A stretch of DNA of 64,000 bases from Fen-1258 sp041658245 (lineage in GTDB: Bacteria > Bacteroidota > Ignavibacteria > Ignavibacteriales > Melioribacteraceae): positions 1-64,000 of the forward strand of contig JBBAAM010000010.1 of NCBI GenBank assembly GCA_041658245.1, given 5' to 3'. Both the position numbers and the translations under genes were made by a program. Shown piece by piece: positions 17,227-26,625 of the stretch. Numbering within the stretch: position 1 is the stretch's first letter; each line of letters opens with the position of its first letter. The notes beneath the pieces were generated by a model, which was given only the letters and a program-made list of their open reading frames with translations, had not been told where the DNA came from and searched no databases.

Positions 17227-19083
17227 ATGTCATTTCAAAGATTTATCGTTTATCTATTTCTAATTATGATTTCTATTAATACCATCGTTAATTCACAACG
17301 TATAATTAAAGTTCCGACATGGACCAAACAAGCAGTTTGGTATCAAATATTTCCGGAACGATTTGCTAACGGAGATAAACACAATGACCCAAAGCCGGAA
17401 GATATGAAAGGCGCATGGCCGTATTTTATTCCAGAGGGATGGCAAGTTCATCCTTGGACAAGTGATTGGTATAAACTTCAGCCGTGGGAAGTTAAAACAG
17501 GAAAAGATTTTTATTGGAATGCAGGCGTAAGAAGATATGGCGGCGATCTGCAAGGAATCATAAATAAACTTGATTACCTAAAACAACTCGGCATCAATGC
17601 AATTTATTTGAATCCTATTTTTGAATCACCCTCTTTGCATAAATATGATGCTTCTATGTATCATCACATAGATAATAATTTCGGGCCCGATCCTGATGGA
17701 GATAGAAAAATTTGGTCATCGGAAGATCCATCCAATCCTTCAACATGGGAGTGGACAAATGCAGACAAACTATTTTTAAAGCTCATAAAAGAAGTTCACA
17801 AACGCGGTATGAAAATTATTATTGACGGAGTATTTAATCATACCGGAATGACATTTTGGGCTTTTCAAGATATTGTTAAGAACCAGCAAAATTCAAAATT
17901 CAAAGATTGGTACACAATTAAATCATGGGATGATCCAATCACAAAAGAAAATGAATTCGATTATGCAGGCTGGTACGGGATAAAAGATTTACCCGAAATT
18001 CGTGAAGATGAAAATGGCATTGTTCCAGGACCAAGGGAACATATTCAAGCTGTGGTTCAAAGATGGATGGATCCAAACGGAGACGGCGATCCCTCAGATG
18101 GTATTGACGGGTGGCGGCTCGATGTTGCAGAAATGGTTAAACATAAATTTTGGAAAGAATTTAGAACTTGGGTAAAAAATATTAACCCGGAAGCTTATAT
18201 AGTTGGAGAAATTTGGTGGGATGATTGGAATAATTATAAAATGATGAATGCCACACCATGGCTTCAAGGAGATGAGTTTGATGCTGTAATGAATTATCGT
18301 TTTGCTCGCGCACTTAAAAATTTTATTGTTAATAAAAAAGAATCAATTGGCCCACAAGGATTTATTGATTCACTTCAAACACTCTTCAAAGAATATCAAT
18401 CAGAAAATTATTATTCATTGATGAATTTATTAGATAGCCATGATGTAGAGCGAGTTCCATCCATGATAGTTAATCCGGATCTTTTATATGATCACGGCGG
18501 TAATCCCGGACAAACAAAAGATTTTGATGTTCGTAAGCCGAATAAAAAAGAGAGAGAAATTCAAAAACTTATTGTTGGAGTTCAATTCACTCTGCCGGGC
18601 GCCCCTCAAATTTATTACGGTGATGAAGCCGGAATGTGGGGCGGAGATGATCCGGATTGCCGTAAACCTATGGTGTGGAAAGAAATAAAATACGAATCTG
18701 AAACTACGCATCCATTCGGCTTACCGCGGCAAAAAGATGAAGTTAAATTTGACGATGATCTATTCCAATGGTACAGAAAAATGGCAGCAATTAGAAATAA
18801 GAATAATGCTCTTTCACTTGGCGATCTTAAATTTTACGTTATTGATGAAGCGAAGAAAATCCTTGCCTACAAACGTGTTTTGAATAATGAAACAATATTT
18901 GTCGTAGTAAACAATAATGAAAATCCAAATCAAATAAATATTAAGTATGATAATATCTTTAACGGGAAGACTGACTTTATTGATCTAGTAAAAAATAAAA
19001 AAGTTGTACCGAATGGTGATTCATTTAATCTGTTTCTCAGTCCATATCAAATTGTAATTTTAAAGGATATCGGTAATCTTTAA
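17227..19083 (+). CDS. Secreted GH13 alpha-amylase family glycosidase (neopullulanase/cyclomaltodextrinase-like)
   Basis: A 618-residue exported alpha-glucan hydrolase acting on starch, maltodextrins or related alpha-1,4-glucans. After a signal peptide (to about residue 23) come the four GH13 conserved regions: DGVFNHTG (200-207), GWRLDVAEMV with nucleophile D299, VGEIW with acid/base E328, and LLDSHDVER with stabilising D406. The early WYQIFPERFANGD motif is typical of the neopullulanase/cyclomaltodextrinase branch. A small beta-sandwich domain closes the protein. Expressed alone on the plus strand, convergent with a DUF4249/TonB pair and near a starch-binding-like protein, it fits a local starch-use locus. 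Exact specificity is not determinable here. Confidence 0.93.
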   Translation: MSFQRFIVYLFLIMISINTIVNSQRIIKVPTWTKQAVWYQIFPERFANGDKHNDPKPEDMKGAWPYFIPEGWQVHPWTSDWYKLQPWEVKTGKDFYWNAGVRRYGGDLQGIINKLDYLKQLGINAIYLNPIFESPSLHKYDASMYHHIDNNFGPDPDGDRKIWSSEDPSNPSTWEWTNADKLFLKLIKEVHKRGMKIIIDGVFNHTGMTFWAFQDIVKNQQNSKFKDWYTIKSWDDPITKENEFDYAGWYGIKDLPEIREDENGIVPGPREHIQAVVQRWMDPNGDGDPSDGIDGWRLDVAEMVKHKFWKEFRTWVKNINPEAYIVGEIWWDDWNNYKMMNATPWLQGDEFDAVMNYRFARALKNFIVNKKESIGPQGFIDSLQTLFKEYQSENYYSLMNLLDSHDVERVPSMIVNPDLLYDHGGNPGQTKDFDVRKPNKKEREIQKLIVGVQFTLPGAPQIYYGDEAGMWGGDDPDCRKPMVWKEIKYESETTHPFGLPRQKDEVKFDDDLFQWYRKMAAIRNKNNALSLGDLKFYVIDEAKKILAYKRVLNNETIFVVVNNNENPNQINIKYDNIFNGKTDFIDLVKNKKVVPNGDSFNLFLSPYQIVILKDIGNL

Positions 19084-19111
19084 TAAATAAGGTCGGAATT
19101 AATAATTTAAT

Positions 19112-20098
19112 CTAATTTGCAGATAAGTAACCAAATCTTTTTAATAAATACTGAGGATCGAACTTGATTATTCTTTTTGTTGATGAATAAGAGCCAAAAA
19201 ATCCTAAACCCCCGTTGATATTGGTTATATCGGCAGGATAGCTGCGTATGGTAAAACCATAATCAAAAAATAAATCAGCGGCAAAATATTTAGATAAATT
19301 TTCATCGTATAAAATAACTTCAACAATTAACGGTGCTATTGAATATCTTCCTTTAGCTGAATTCCCTGCTGAAATTTCTTCCAAAGCTTGTTCTAATATT
19401 TTCCTGCTTATCTTTAAATCATTTCTATAAGAAACGTTATTATAATCAACATTAACAATTCCGTCGAAATTTGAAATAGTAATCGGTACCTGTTTTGTAT
19501 ATTTTGTTTTTTGACCGCTCAACTCTTTATAGTAATAATCAAAATAAACTTTTTTTGCTTTCACTAAATCAAGACTGCTGTTTTCCCAAACTACATTAAT
19601 ATAAACCGTATCTCTATCAACAAAAGGACCGGGTATATAAGGCAGAGTTTTTATCTCATCGAAATAGATTCCTTCCGAGATTTTTGTTTTCGAACTCAGT
19701 TGTTGCCCCTCGGGCAATATAATATTTAATTCAATTTCTTTTCCGTAAGCGGGCCGGAAATTTTTAATATAGTAATATCTTGCCGGCGTGTTATATCTGG
19801 AATTCAGATTATCATTATCAACCGTATCTCTAAAAAAGTAACGTTTATTCGAATCGGTATATTTTATCGAGACTGAAGCACCGGGAACAGCGGGATCATC
19901 TTTTTTAATGTATGGATCAAATCCTTCAACATCATATAAACGCGAAATGTAAGCTGTTTGAAAAGTTGTATCCCCTCTTAATATTAAATTAACAGAATAT
20001 TTTTGCGGCGTCTCTCCTTTGGGAGAAATATTTTCTTCACAGCTTATGGTTAAGAAAAGAAGAATTGCGGAAATAAATGGGAATAAAATTCTTTTCAT
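19112..20098 (-). CDS. DUF4249-type lipoprotein, partner of TonB receptor
   Basis: A 328-residue lipoprotein with lipobox LTISC at residues 16-20 followed by acidic residues (EENISP), consistent with an outer-membrane lipoprotein. The beta-rich body with an early PGASVSIKYTDSNKRYFF segment matches the DUF4249 family, which is usually encoded directly after a TonB receptor. Here it overlaps the receptor stop by four bases (ATGA), so the two are translationally coupled. Its biochemical role is unknown; a surface-exposed accessory of the receptor is the usual inference. Confidence 0.75.
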   Translation of the reverse strand: MKRILFPFISAILLFLTISCEENISPKGETPQKYSVNLILRGDTTFQTAYISRLYDVEGFDPYIKKDDPAVPGASVSIKYTDSNKRYFFRDTVDNDNLNSRYNTPARYYYIKNFRPAYGKEIELNIILPEGQQLSSKTKISEGIYFDEIKTLPYIPGPFVDRDTVYINVVWENSSLDLVKAKKVYFDYYYKELSGQKTKYTKQVPITISNFDGIVNVDYNNVSYRNDLKISRKILEQALEEISAGNSAKGRYSIAPLIVEVILYDENLSKYFAADLFFDYGFTIRSYPADITNINGGLGFFGSYSSTKRIIKFDPQYLLKRFGYLSAN

Positions 20099-22347
20099 AA
20101 CTCTGCCTTAACTGTTGCCGTTAAAAGAAACGGAAGCATGTTTACAATCTTTCCGGTTGATTGTTCAAAGTAAAAAATGTTTTTTCTGTTATATACATTG
20201 ATTGCACTTATGTCAAGGTTCATTTTCATGAAACCAAGATTAATTTTTTTTGCTAATATCAGATCCAACCGATGATAATCAGGTAGTCTTGCAGTATTCT
20301 TATCTCCGAAATATCTTATCGGAAACAGAGATTCATAAATTTTGTAATCGAACAAAAAATCATTAAGTAATAATTTATCATAATACCCAAGCTGTTGAGT
20401 ATAAGGCCGCCCCGAGTGATAGATCCAATTAGCACTGAACTGCCAATCATCAAAAAAATTAAGAGTGAATGAAAAATTCAGATTATGTCTTGAGTCGTAT
20501 TTAGGGTGATATTTCACGCCTTCAACTTCCTTAAAAGCCCAGCTTAATGTATATGATAACGATAAATCAATTTGATTTGTTTTATACTTCGCTTGTATTT
20601 CTCCTCCATAAGATTCTCCGCTGCTTTGCAAAAAATCCGGCTGGTTAAACTGTGTTTTATTTTCATTAAGTGTTGGAGCAGAAACAATTTTTTTATAGTA
20701 GCTTTCCAAATAAATTGAAAAGTAATTAGATAGTTTAGAAGATATACCTGCCATGTAATGTAAAGCTTTGGATTTATGCATATAGTTGGGAATAATAAAT
20801 ACCGGATCAAAAAGCGATAATACTTCCCGCTCATCAACAATAGTTGATATATCCTGCTGATAAACTCCAAACGCACTTTTTAAAGTAAGTTCCGGAAGCA
20901 ATAAGTAAGTAACATTTATCCGCGGTTCTATTAAATCACCTTTAGCGGCAAGATCTTTTAAATTAATTCTCGCACCTATATCAATACCTAGATCTGAAAA
21001 CCTGAGAAACTTATAATTCAAATATGCATTCGATCCTAATCCATCAGCACCTGCATCTATCTGGAAATCCAATCTGTTTAACAAAAATAGTTTTGTTGTA
21101 AATGATTTTACATCTACACCGAGACTAATTTCGTCTTTACTGTCAAGTACATAAAGAAAGTCGGTTGATATTGTAAAATCGTTAACCTCATTAGATTTGG
21201 GTTTAATGCCGCTCTGCTTCGGCATTATTTCATTTTTGAATTGGCTAACTGAAATTCCAAAATCGAGAAAGAAAGGAACTTCGCCAAGCGTGAAAATTCT
21301 AAAGCCCCAGATATTGTTTCGCCATCTGTAATCCGGTTTAATTAAATCGGAATATTTCAAATTATCTTCGCTCATTAAACCGTGAAGGGAAAATTTTGAA
21401 CCTGCGAAGAAATCGGGATCGGCAAAATTAATTTTCAATGACGCATCATAAAAGTCTATCGGTAAATCATTTTCGTTTACAAATTTCTTTAAGATATTAT
21501 TTGATAAACTTTTTCTTGCGGAAACGAAAAAGGAACCGGAAGGAATTGGCCCTTCTATTAATCCTTTAGCCGATAATAAACTGGCACTTAGCTTAGCTCT
21601 TAAATTATTTTTGTCGCCATCTTTTGTATCAATCTTGATAATAGATGAAATTGCCCTTCCGTAGTTAGCAGAGAATCCGCCTTTGAAAAATTCTACGTTA
21701 TTGATCACATCGGGATCTATAATGCTGAATAATCCGATTGCGTGAAAAGGATAGTAAACAGGCGTTCCGTCTAATAATATTAAATTCTGATTGGTCTCTC
21801 CGCCGCGCACATTAAATTTTGCAGATACATCTCCCGATGATTGCACTCCTGGCAAAGACATCAAAGATCTAAGAAGATCTGTTTCAACTCCTTTGGGAAT
21901 ATTTTCAAGCTCTTTTGAAGTAATAATTATTTTCCCAACGTCGGGTACATTTTCTTTTATAATACGCTCAATTATTTCTATAGTCTCAAATTGAATTTTC
22001 AAAGACGGCAAAAGTATTTCCAAATCTGTAATCGCATCGGCATTAACCAATACTTTTAATTCCTTTTTTTTGTATCCTATATATGAAACGACAACTGTTA
22101 AATTTCTGTTGGTGGGAACAGATGGAATGACAAAATAACCTCTATTATTAGTTGAGGTTCCTACATTTAATTCTTTGATAAAAACATTTCCAAAAGGCAA
22201 GGATTCCAAACTCAAAGAGTCTTTTACTACCCCCCGAATTGTTCCTTTCTTTTGAGCATAAAGAGGTTGACTAATCAATATTACGGCAAGTAATATTACC
22301 GGAATAAAGTTGACATTTTTTTTTAGAACTGTATCAGAAAATAGCAT
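20095..22347 (-). CDS. TonB-dependent receptor with carboxypeptidase-like domain
   Basis: A 750-residue outer-membrane receptor. Signal peptide to about residue 32, then a carboxypeptidase-like domain (GTIRGVVKDSLSLESLPFGNVFI, FVIPSVP), plug (SKELENIPKGVETDLLRSLMSLPGVQ, FNVRGGETNQNLILLDGTPVYYP, NYGRAISSIIKIDTK) and barrel. It is shorter than the two other receptors in the window and belongs to the type paired with DUF4249 rather than the SusC type. The start overlaps the DUF5989 gene by 14 bases, so the three genes may form an operon. Ligand unknown. Confidence 0.88.
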   Translation of the reverse strand: MLFSDTVLKKNVNFIPVILLAVILISQPLYAQKKGTIRGVVKDSLSLESLPFGNVFIKELNVGTSTNNRGYFVIPSVPTNRNLTVVVSYIGYKKKELKVLVNADAITDLEILLPSLKIQFETIEIIERIIKENVPDVGKIIITSKELENIPKGVETDLLRSLMSLPGVQSSGDVSAKFNVRGGETNQNLILLDGTPVYYPFHAIGLFSIIDPDVINNVEFFKGGFSANYGRAISSIIKIDTKDGDKNNLRAKLSASLLSAKGLIEGPIPSGSFFVSARKSLSNNILKKFVNENDLPIDFYDASLKINFADPDFFAGSKFSLHGLMSEDNLKYSDLIKPDYRWRNNIWGFRIFTLGEVPFFLDFGISVSQFKNEIMPKQSGIKPKSNEVNDFTISTDFLYVLDSKDEISLGVDVKSFTTKLFLLNRLDFQIDAGADGLGSNAYLNYKFLRFSDLGIDIGARINLKDLAAKGDLIEPRINVTYLLLPELTLKSAFGVYQQDISTIVDEREVLSLFDPVFIIPNYMHKSKALHYMAGISSKLSNYFSIYLESYYKKIVSAPTLNENKTQFNQPDFLQSSGESYGGEIQAKYKTNQIDLSLSYTLSWAFKEVEGVKYHPKYDSRHNLNFSFTLNFFDDWQFSANWIYHSGRPYTQQLGYYDKLLLNDFLFDYKIYESLFPIRYFGDKNTARLPDYHRLDLILAKKINLGFMKMNLDISAINVYNRKNIFYFEQSTGKIVNMLPFLLTATVKAEL

Positions 22348-22492
22348 AGATAAACGGCGCCAATGCTGATCCTTTAGTCAATATAATTAATCCGCCGAGA
22401 AGAATTAAAAAGAAAACGATTGGCATGAGCCACCATTTTTTTCTTTCGCGGAGAAAAGTCCAAAGTTGTTTTAATGTTGAAAGTTTACTCAT
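22334..22492 (-). CDS. DUF5989-type small membrane protein (52 residues)
   Basis: The minus strand encodes MSKLSTLKQLWTFLRERKKW, then one hydrophobic helix (MPIVFFLILLGGLIILT) and the ending KGSALAPFIYAIF. This layout, including the terminal SALAPFIY, matches the short DUF5989 family, often found near SxtJ-type and carbamoyltransferase genes. The stop lies inside the start of the TonB receptor gene. The frame was missed because of its size. It is divergent from the SGNH hydrolase gene. Function is unknown. Confidence 0.75.
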   Translation of the reverse strand: MSKLSTLKQLWTFLRERKKWWLMPIVFFLILLGGLIILTKGSALAPFIYAIF

Positions 22493-22623
22493 CTATTTTT
22501 TTTATAATAATTCAAAATTCACGTGCAAAGTCTAATCATAAAATACATTTCAGTCAAGCATCGTTCTTCCTCTCTGTTTCATTTTTAATTATCTTTATTT
22601 ATAGAATATTAGCCGGAGAAATT

Positions 22624-24606
22624 TTGACACTGTTAAAAAGCCAGATCAGATACATAGAAAAAAATAGAAAGAAATTTTCTGCCGATAAGATTTCAAAAGA
22701 ACTTAAAATTTCAGTCAACGAGATTCAAAAATATCTTGATTCAAATCCGCAGCAAAAAACTCCTTTTTATTTCTACATCATTTTAACTTTAATTCCGATT
22801 CTTTTTTTCGTTTTGCTTGAAATAGGTCTGCGCATTTTCAACTACGGGTATGATCTTTCTATGTGGACTCATGTTACAGAAAGCAAATTAGTTCTTAATC
22901 CCGAAGTCGCACGCCGTTATTTTACAACCATAAAAAATCTTCCTTCTTCAATCGAAGATATTTTTGATGCTGAGAAACAAGCAAATTCTTTTCGAGTTTT
23001 TGTACTTGGAGAAAGCAGCGCAGCCGGTTATCCATTCATGCCCACAGGTTCATTCTCTCGTTATATTCGCAAACGGCTCGAACTTGCTTATCCCAAAAAT
23101 AAAATTGAAGTTATTAATATCTCACTTACCGCTGTTAACAGTTATACTATTAGAGATTTCATTCCGGAAGTGCTGGTTCAAAAACCGGATTTAATTCTTA
23201 TCTACACCGGTCATAATGAATATTACGGTGCACTTGGTGTTGGGTCTCTTGAATCCTTCGGCAGCTCCCGATCAATAGTAAATTTTTATTTATCGCTGAA
23301 TAAATTCAAAACCGTTCAACTATTAAAAGATTTTGTCCAATGGTTCACAAAACTTTTTTTCGGTGAACCGCCAAAGTCATCAGGCACCTTAATGTCCCGG
23401 ATGGCAAAGCAGCAGTCTATCATATTCAATTCCGATGATTATAAAGCCGGTCTGGAACAATTCAAAGGAAATATGAAAGATGTAATTGAGATGGCAAAGA
23501 AAGATAATGTCCCAATTATTATCGGGACACTTGCAAGTAACTTGAAGGACCAAAAGCCTTTTATTTCTGCTAACAACAATTCCTATCCGCCTGCTATAAA
23601 AATATTTGAAGAAGCTAATACTGTTTATAGTTCCGGCAATTATAAATCAGCAGATTCGCTTTTCCGTCTCGCAAAAGATTTAGATGCTCTTCGCTTTAGA
23701 GCACCAAGTGAAATGAATAAAATAATCGAAAAGTTTGGTAATGATTATTCACTCGCCGTTGCGGATGTTGATTCAGCATTCAATGCTTCGAGCATACACA
23801 ACATTGTTGGAGATAATTTGATGACCGACCATCTTCACCCTACATTGCATGGTTATCAACTGATGGGAAGAATATTTTTTGAAACTATGGTAAAAAGAAA
23901 TTATTTGCCAAGTAGTTCTTCGCCGGTTATTCCTTTCAATGAACAGGACAGAACTACAATTATGCAATTTCCTTTTTCAAAAATAGATTCTTCTATTGCT
24001 CTATACAGAATTAAACTCTTAAAAAACGATTGGCCTTACATCGATCCTAAAAACAAAATTCCTACTGAAAATTTAATTATACCAAAAACTTATGAAGATA
24101 CTCTGGCATTAAAACTAGTTAATGATGATATAACATGGATAGAGTGTCATCAAAAAGCAGCCGAGAAAAAATTGCGAGAAAAAGACATTGACGGTTTTCT
24201 TCAGCATATGGAAATTTTGATCTATCAATATCCGGTCATAACAGAGTATTACAAAATCATAGATGATTTTGCACTCGATCTTCTTAAAATAAAAGATTTT
24301 GAAAAAGCATATCGTGTTTTACAAAAGCGTTATCAGCTTCAGCCGAATGCTCTTTCTACAAAATGGCTCGGTACAATTGATTTGAATTCTTCAAGAATTC
24401 CTTCTGCAATTAAATATTTAGAAGAAAGCGTGCCATTAAATCCTTCCGATGTTCAAACAAAATATAATCTTGCAGGTGCATACGCATTAAATAAAGATTT
24501 CAGAAAAAGTTATGATATAATTCTGAAGGTCTTAAATAAGGATCCGCAGTATCCCGGTGCACAAGAATTATTGCGTCAGTTAAAAGGAATCTTACTGATA
24601 GAATAG
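22624..24606 (+). CDS. SGNH/GDSL-type hydrolase with N-terminal membrane anchor and C-terminal TPR repeats
   Basis: About 660 residues: a basic cytoplasmic segment, one transmembrane helix (FYFYIILTLIPILFFVLLEIGLRI), an SGNH hydrolase domain, then TPR-like helices (ALSTKWLGTIDLNSSRIPSA...YNLAGAYALNKDFRKSY). SGNH blocks are GESSA (block I, near residue 130), TGHNEYYG (block III, near 194) and TDHLHP (block V Asp/His, near 401). Such enzymes are esterases or acetylhydrolases; the substrate is unknown. I place the start at TTG 22624, preceded by GGAGAAAT, because the long frame from 22474 overlaps the divergent DUF5989 gene and its promoter space. The TTG choice is an inference. Confidence 0.75.
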   Translation: MTLLKSQIRYIEKNRKKFSADKISKELKISVNEIQKYLDSNPQQKTPFYFYIILTLIPILFFVLLEIGLRIFNYGYDLSMWTHVTESKLVLNPEVARRYFTTIKNLPSSIEDIFDAEKQANSFRVFVLGESSAAGYPFMPTGSFSRYIRKRLELAYPKNKIEVINISLTAVNSYTIRDFIPEVLVQKPDLILIYTGHNEYYGALGVGSLESFGSSRSIVNFYLSLNKFKTVQLLKDFVQWFTKLFFGEPPKSSGTLMSRMAKQQSIIFNSDDYKAGLEQFKGNMKDVIEMAKKDNVPIIIGTLASNLKDQKPFISANNNSYPPAIKIFEEANTVYSSGNYKSADSLFRLAKDLDALRFRAPSEMNKIIEKFGNDYSLAVADVDSAFNASSIHNIVGDNLMTDHLHPTLHGYQLMGRIFFETMVKRNYLPSSSSPVIPFNEQDRTTIMQFPFSKIDSSIALYRIKLLKNDWPYIDPKNKIPTENLIIPKTYEDTLALKLVNDDITWIECHQKAAEKKLREKDIDGFLQHMEILIYQYPVITEYYKIIDDFALDLLKIKDFEKAYRVLQKRYQLQPNALSTKWLGTIDLNSSRIPSAIKYLEESVPLNPSDVQTKYNLAGAYALNKDFRKSYDIILKVLNKDPQYPGAQELLRQLKGILLIE

Positions 24607-24636
24607 TTAAATCCTGCGAAATCTTTTAAACGAAAA

Positions 24637-24659
24637 AACCCTGCTTACTCAGCAGGGTT
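24637..24659. terminator. Bidirectional intrinsic terminator
   Basis: AACCCTGCT (24637-24645) pairs with AGCAGGGTT (24651-24659) around a five-base loop, with A-rich sequence on one side and T-rich on the other. It separates the convergent SGNH gene and the starch-binding-like gene and can serve both. Confidence 0.8.
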
Positions 24660-24685
24660 CTTTCAATTTCCAATTTAGAAATCAA

Positions 24686-26554
24686 TTACTTCATTAAGAG
24701 CATCTTCTTAGCAACATTAAAATTACCTGCACGAATATTATAAATGTAAACACCGCTGCTTAACTTAGAAGCATTGAAATCTACACTATAAGAACCTGCT
24801 TTCATGTCTTTGTTGAGAAGTGTTGCAACTTCCTGACCGAGTATATTATAAATCTTCAAGCTCACCAACTCATCGGATGGTAATGAGAATTTAATTGTTG
24901 TGCTTGGATTGAACGGGTTTGGATAATTCTGCTCAAGAGTGAATGTTGCAGGAATTCCTAAATCAAGGTCTTGAACATCACTTGTTAATCCTCTTGGTAA
25001 AAGTTCATACTGACCAGTTTTGATTTCAAGATCTGTCCATGTATCAGTAATTACCGTGTATGGCTGTGTAAATGCTTTTGCATACGGCTGAGGAATAAAT
25101 CTAACTCTCCATGCCCAGTTTGAAAATCCGGCTGTTTCTTTAATCATTCCATCCGGTGCCGGTTTGCCAAATTCATAACAATAAACAAAACCGTTAAATG
25201 CCGGACCGGTTATTTGAACAGAGCCGCTAAAGAAATTTGTAGTTCCTTCTCTTGTCAGTTTAATACCTCTGTCTTGTCCTTCTTTCCAACCCATCTTAGC
25301 CGCCCATGCTGCTTGTCCATTGAAAATAAAAACGGTATCTGTAGCTGGATTAAATTTAGGATCTGTTCTTGTTGTCGCAGCAGTCATATCAATTCTGAAA
25401 TTGGCTGTAACTTTAACTCCTGCCGGAATAATAAATGCGGGATAGATATCATTGAAGTAAGGTTTTGGGGTGATGTTCTGATTATTTTGACCAAGATATT
25501 TAATACTCCTATTACCGCCGCCCGTTGAAAATGGTCTTTCATAACCGGCATCTCCTCCAAGTGTTCCGGTTTGATTTTTTACTTGCAATCTAAACTTATA
25601 GAATAGATCAGAGTTAACTTCATATAGACTAAATGGAACATTTAGGAAATATGAGTTTGGTGAAATTGGATTTTGATTTAAATACGATTTGGTCGGATCG
25701 GAATCACCCCAGCTATTGAAGCTTCCGCGAATTCGAACTGAATCCAACGCAGGGAAATAAAGTCCGACTTGCTGCATAACGCTCATATCAACATCAAAGT
25801 TAACAGTGCCGTCTCTTAACGTAACGTTCGGATTGACGTTATTATAAAATCTTGCAACATCCTGGTTCCCGTCTCTTATCCAAGCTGTTTTGTTATCCCC
25901 GCTTTCCCAATTTGTTCCGCCGCTTTTAGTACCGTACAAGAATTTGTAGTTAATCAGTTGAGCAGATTTGATTACTTCTGTTTTTGTGTAGATAGAATCG
26001 CCGTCTGCATCGGTTAATTCAGTAGCAGTTGTATTCCATCCGTTAAAATCGCCGGCAGCATAAACTTTACCCGGTGTTGGCGTTTTAAGAAGATCTTTTT
26101 GTTTCAGCGGCAGACGCATATCTGCTTTGAATGTTACATTAGCATCAGCGCCGGACGGCATTGCTTCATTGTTGAAGAAGAGTACAGGTACAGTCATATC
26201 CGTTGAACCAACTACCACAGTACGGTTTCCAGTAGATTCATCTTTACCATCCCAACCCAGACCAATATTGAATTTGTATTCGTAAGTTTTATTGGCGTCT
26301 ACCTGGATTGTTTTAGTGTAAATCGAATCTGTTCCCGGTCCTGTCATTTGCTTTTCAGTATTTGCCGGCGGTGTATTCAACCAGTTGTTAAATCCGCCTG
26401 GGACGGTAACGACATCCGTAGCTGGATTGAAATATTTTTTCTTTGCCTGAACTTTCATATTTACTTTGAAAGTAACATTTACTTTCTGAGCAAATGAATC
26501 GAGTGTCCAGGTACACAGAAGTAGAAGAGCAAAAAGTAGAGTGAGTTTTTTCAT
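24686..26554 (-). CDS. SusE/F-like starch-binding surface protein, T9SS cargo
   Basis: A 622-residue exported protein with signal peptide, at least three repeats of a CBM20/CBM48-like starch-binding sandwich marked by GGFNNWL, AGDFNGWN and RGSFNSWG, and each followed by the SIYTKT...YEYKF type strand pair. A fourth related unit (FIFNGQAAWAAKMGW) follows. The C-terminus is a T9SS type A sorting domain (EQNYPNPFNP, LKIYNILGQEVATLL, VAKKMLLMK). RBS GGAGG precedes the start by four bases, in the same GGAGGCACCATG context as the TonB receptor at 34142. It is last in the minus-strand cluster and near the GH13 amylase, so a role in capturing starch at the cell surface is likely. Confidence 0.8.
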   Translation of the reverse strand: MKKLTLLFALLLLCTWTLDSFAQKVNVTFKVNMKVQAKKKYFNPATDVVTVPGGFNNWLNTPPANTEKQMTGPGTDSIYTKTIQVDANKTYEYKFNIGLGWDGKDESTGNRTVVVGSTDMTVPVLFFNNEAMPSGADANVTFKADMRLPLKQKDLLKTPTPGKVYAAGDFNGWNTTATELTDADGDSIYTKTEVIKSAQLINYKFLYGTKSGGTNWESGDNKTAWIRDGNQDVARFYNNVNPNVTLRDGTVNFDVDMSVMQQVGLYFPALDSVRIRGSFNSWGDSDPTKSYLNQNPISPNSYFLNVPFSLYEVNSDLFYKFRLQVKNQTGTLGGDAGYERPFSTGGGNRSIKYLGQNNQNITPKPYFNDIYPAFIIPAGVKVTANFRIDMTAATTRTDPKFNPATDTVFIFNGQAAWAAKMGWKEGQDRGIKLTREGTTNFFSGSVQITGPAFNGFVYCYEFGKPAPDGMIKETAGFSNWAWRVRFIPQPYAKAFTQPYTVITDTWTDLEIKTGQYELLPRGLTSDVQDLDLGIPATFTLEQNYPNPFNPSTTIKFSLPSDELVSLKIYNILGQEVATLLNKDMKAGSYSVDFNASKLSSGVYIYNIRAGNFNVAKKMLLMK

Positions 26555-26625
26555 GGTGCCTCCATATGTTAGTTAATTAGTGCCACTATAATTATGAGTG
26601 GAATTTATCATTTTTTTACTCCAGT

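Noticed and set aside
22474..22623. Longer N-terminus of the SGNH protein from the ATG at 22474
   Set aside because: It overlaps the divergent DUF5989 gene and leaves no promoter space. A TTG at 22624 with GGAG upstream gives a normal anchor protein.
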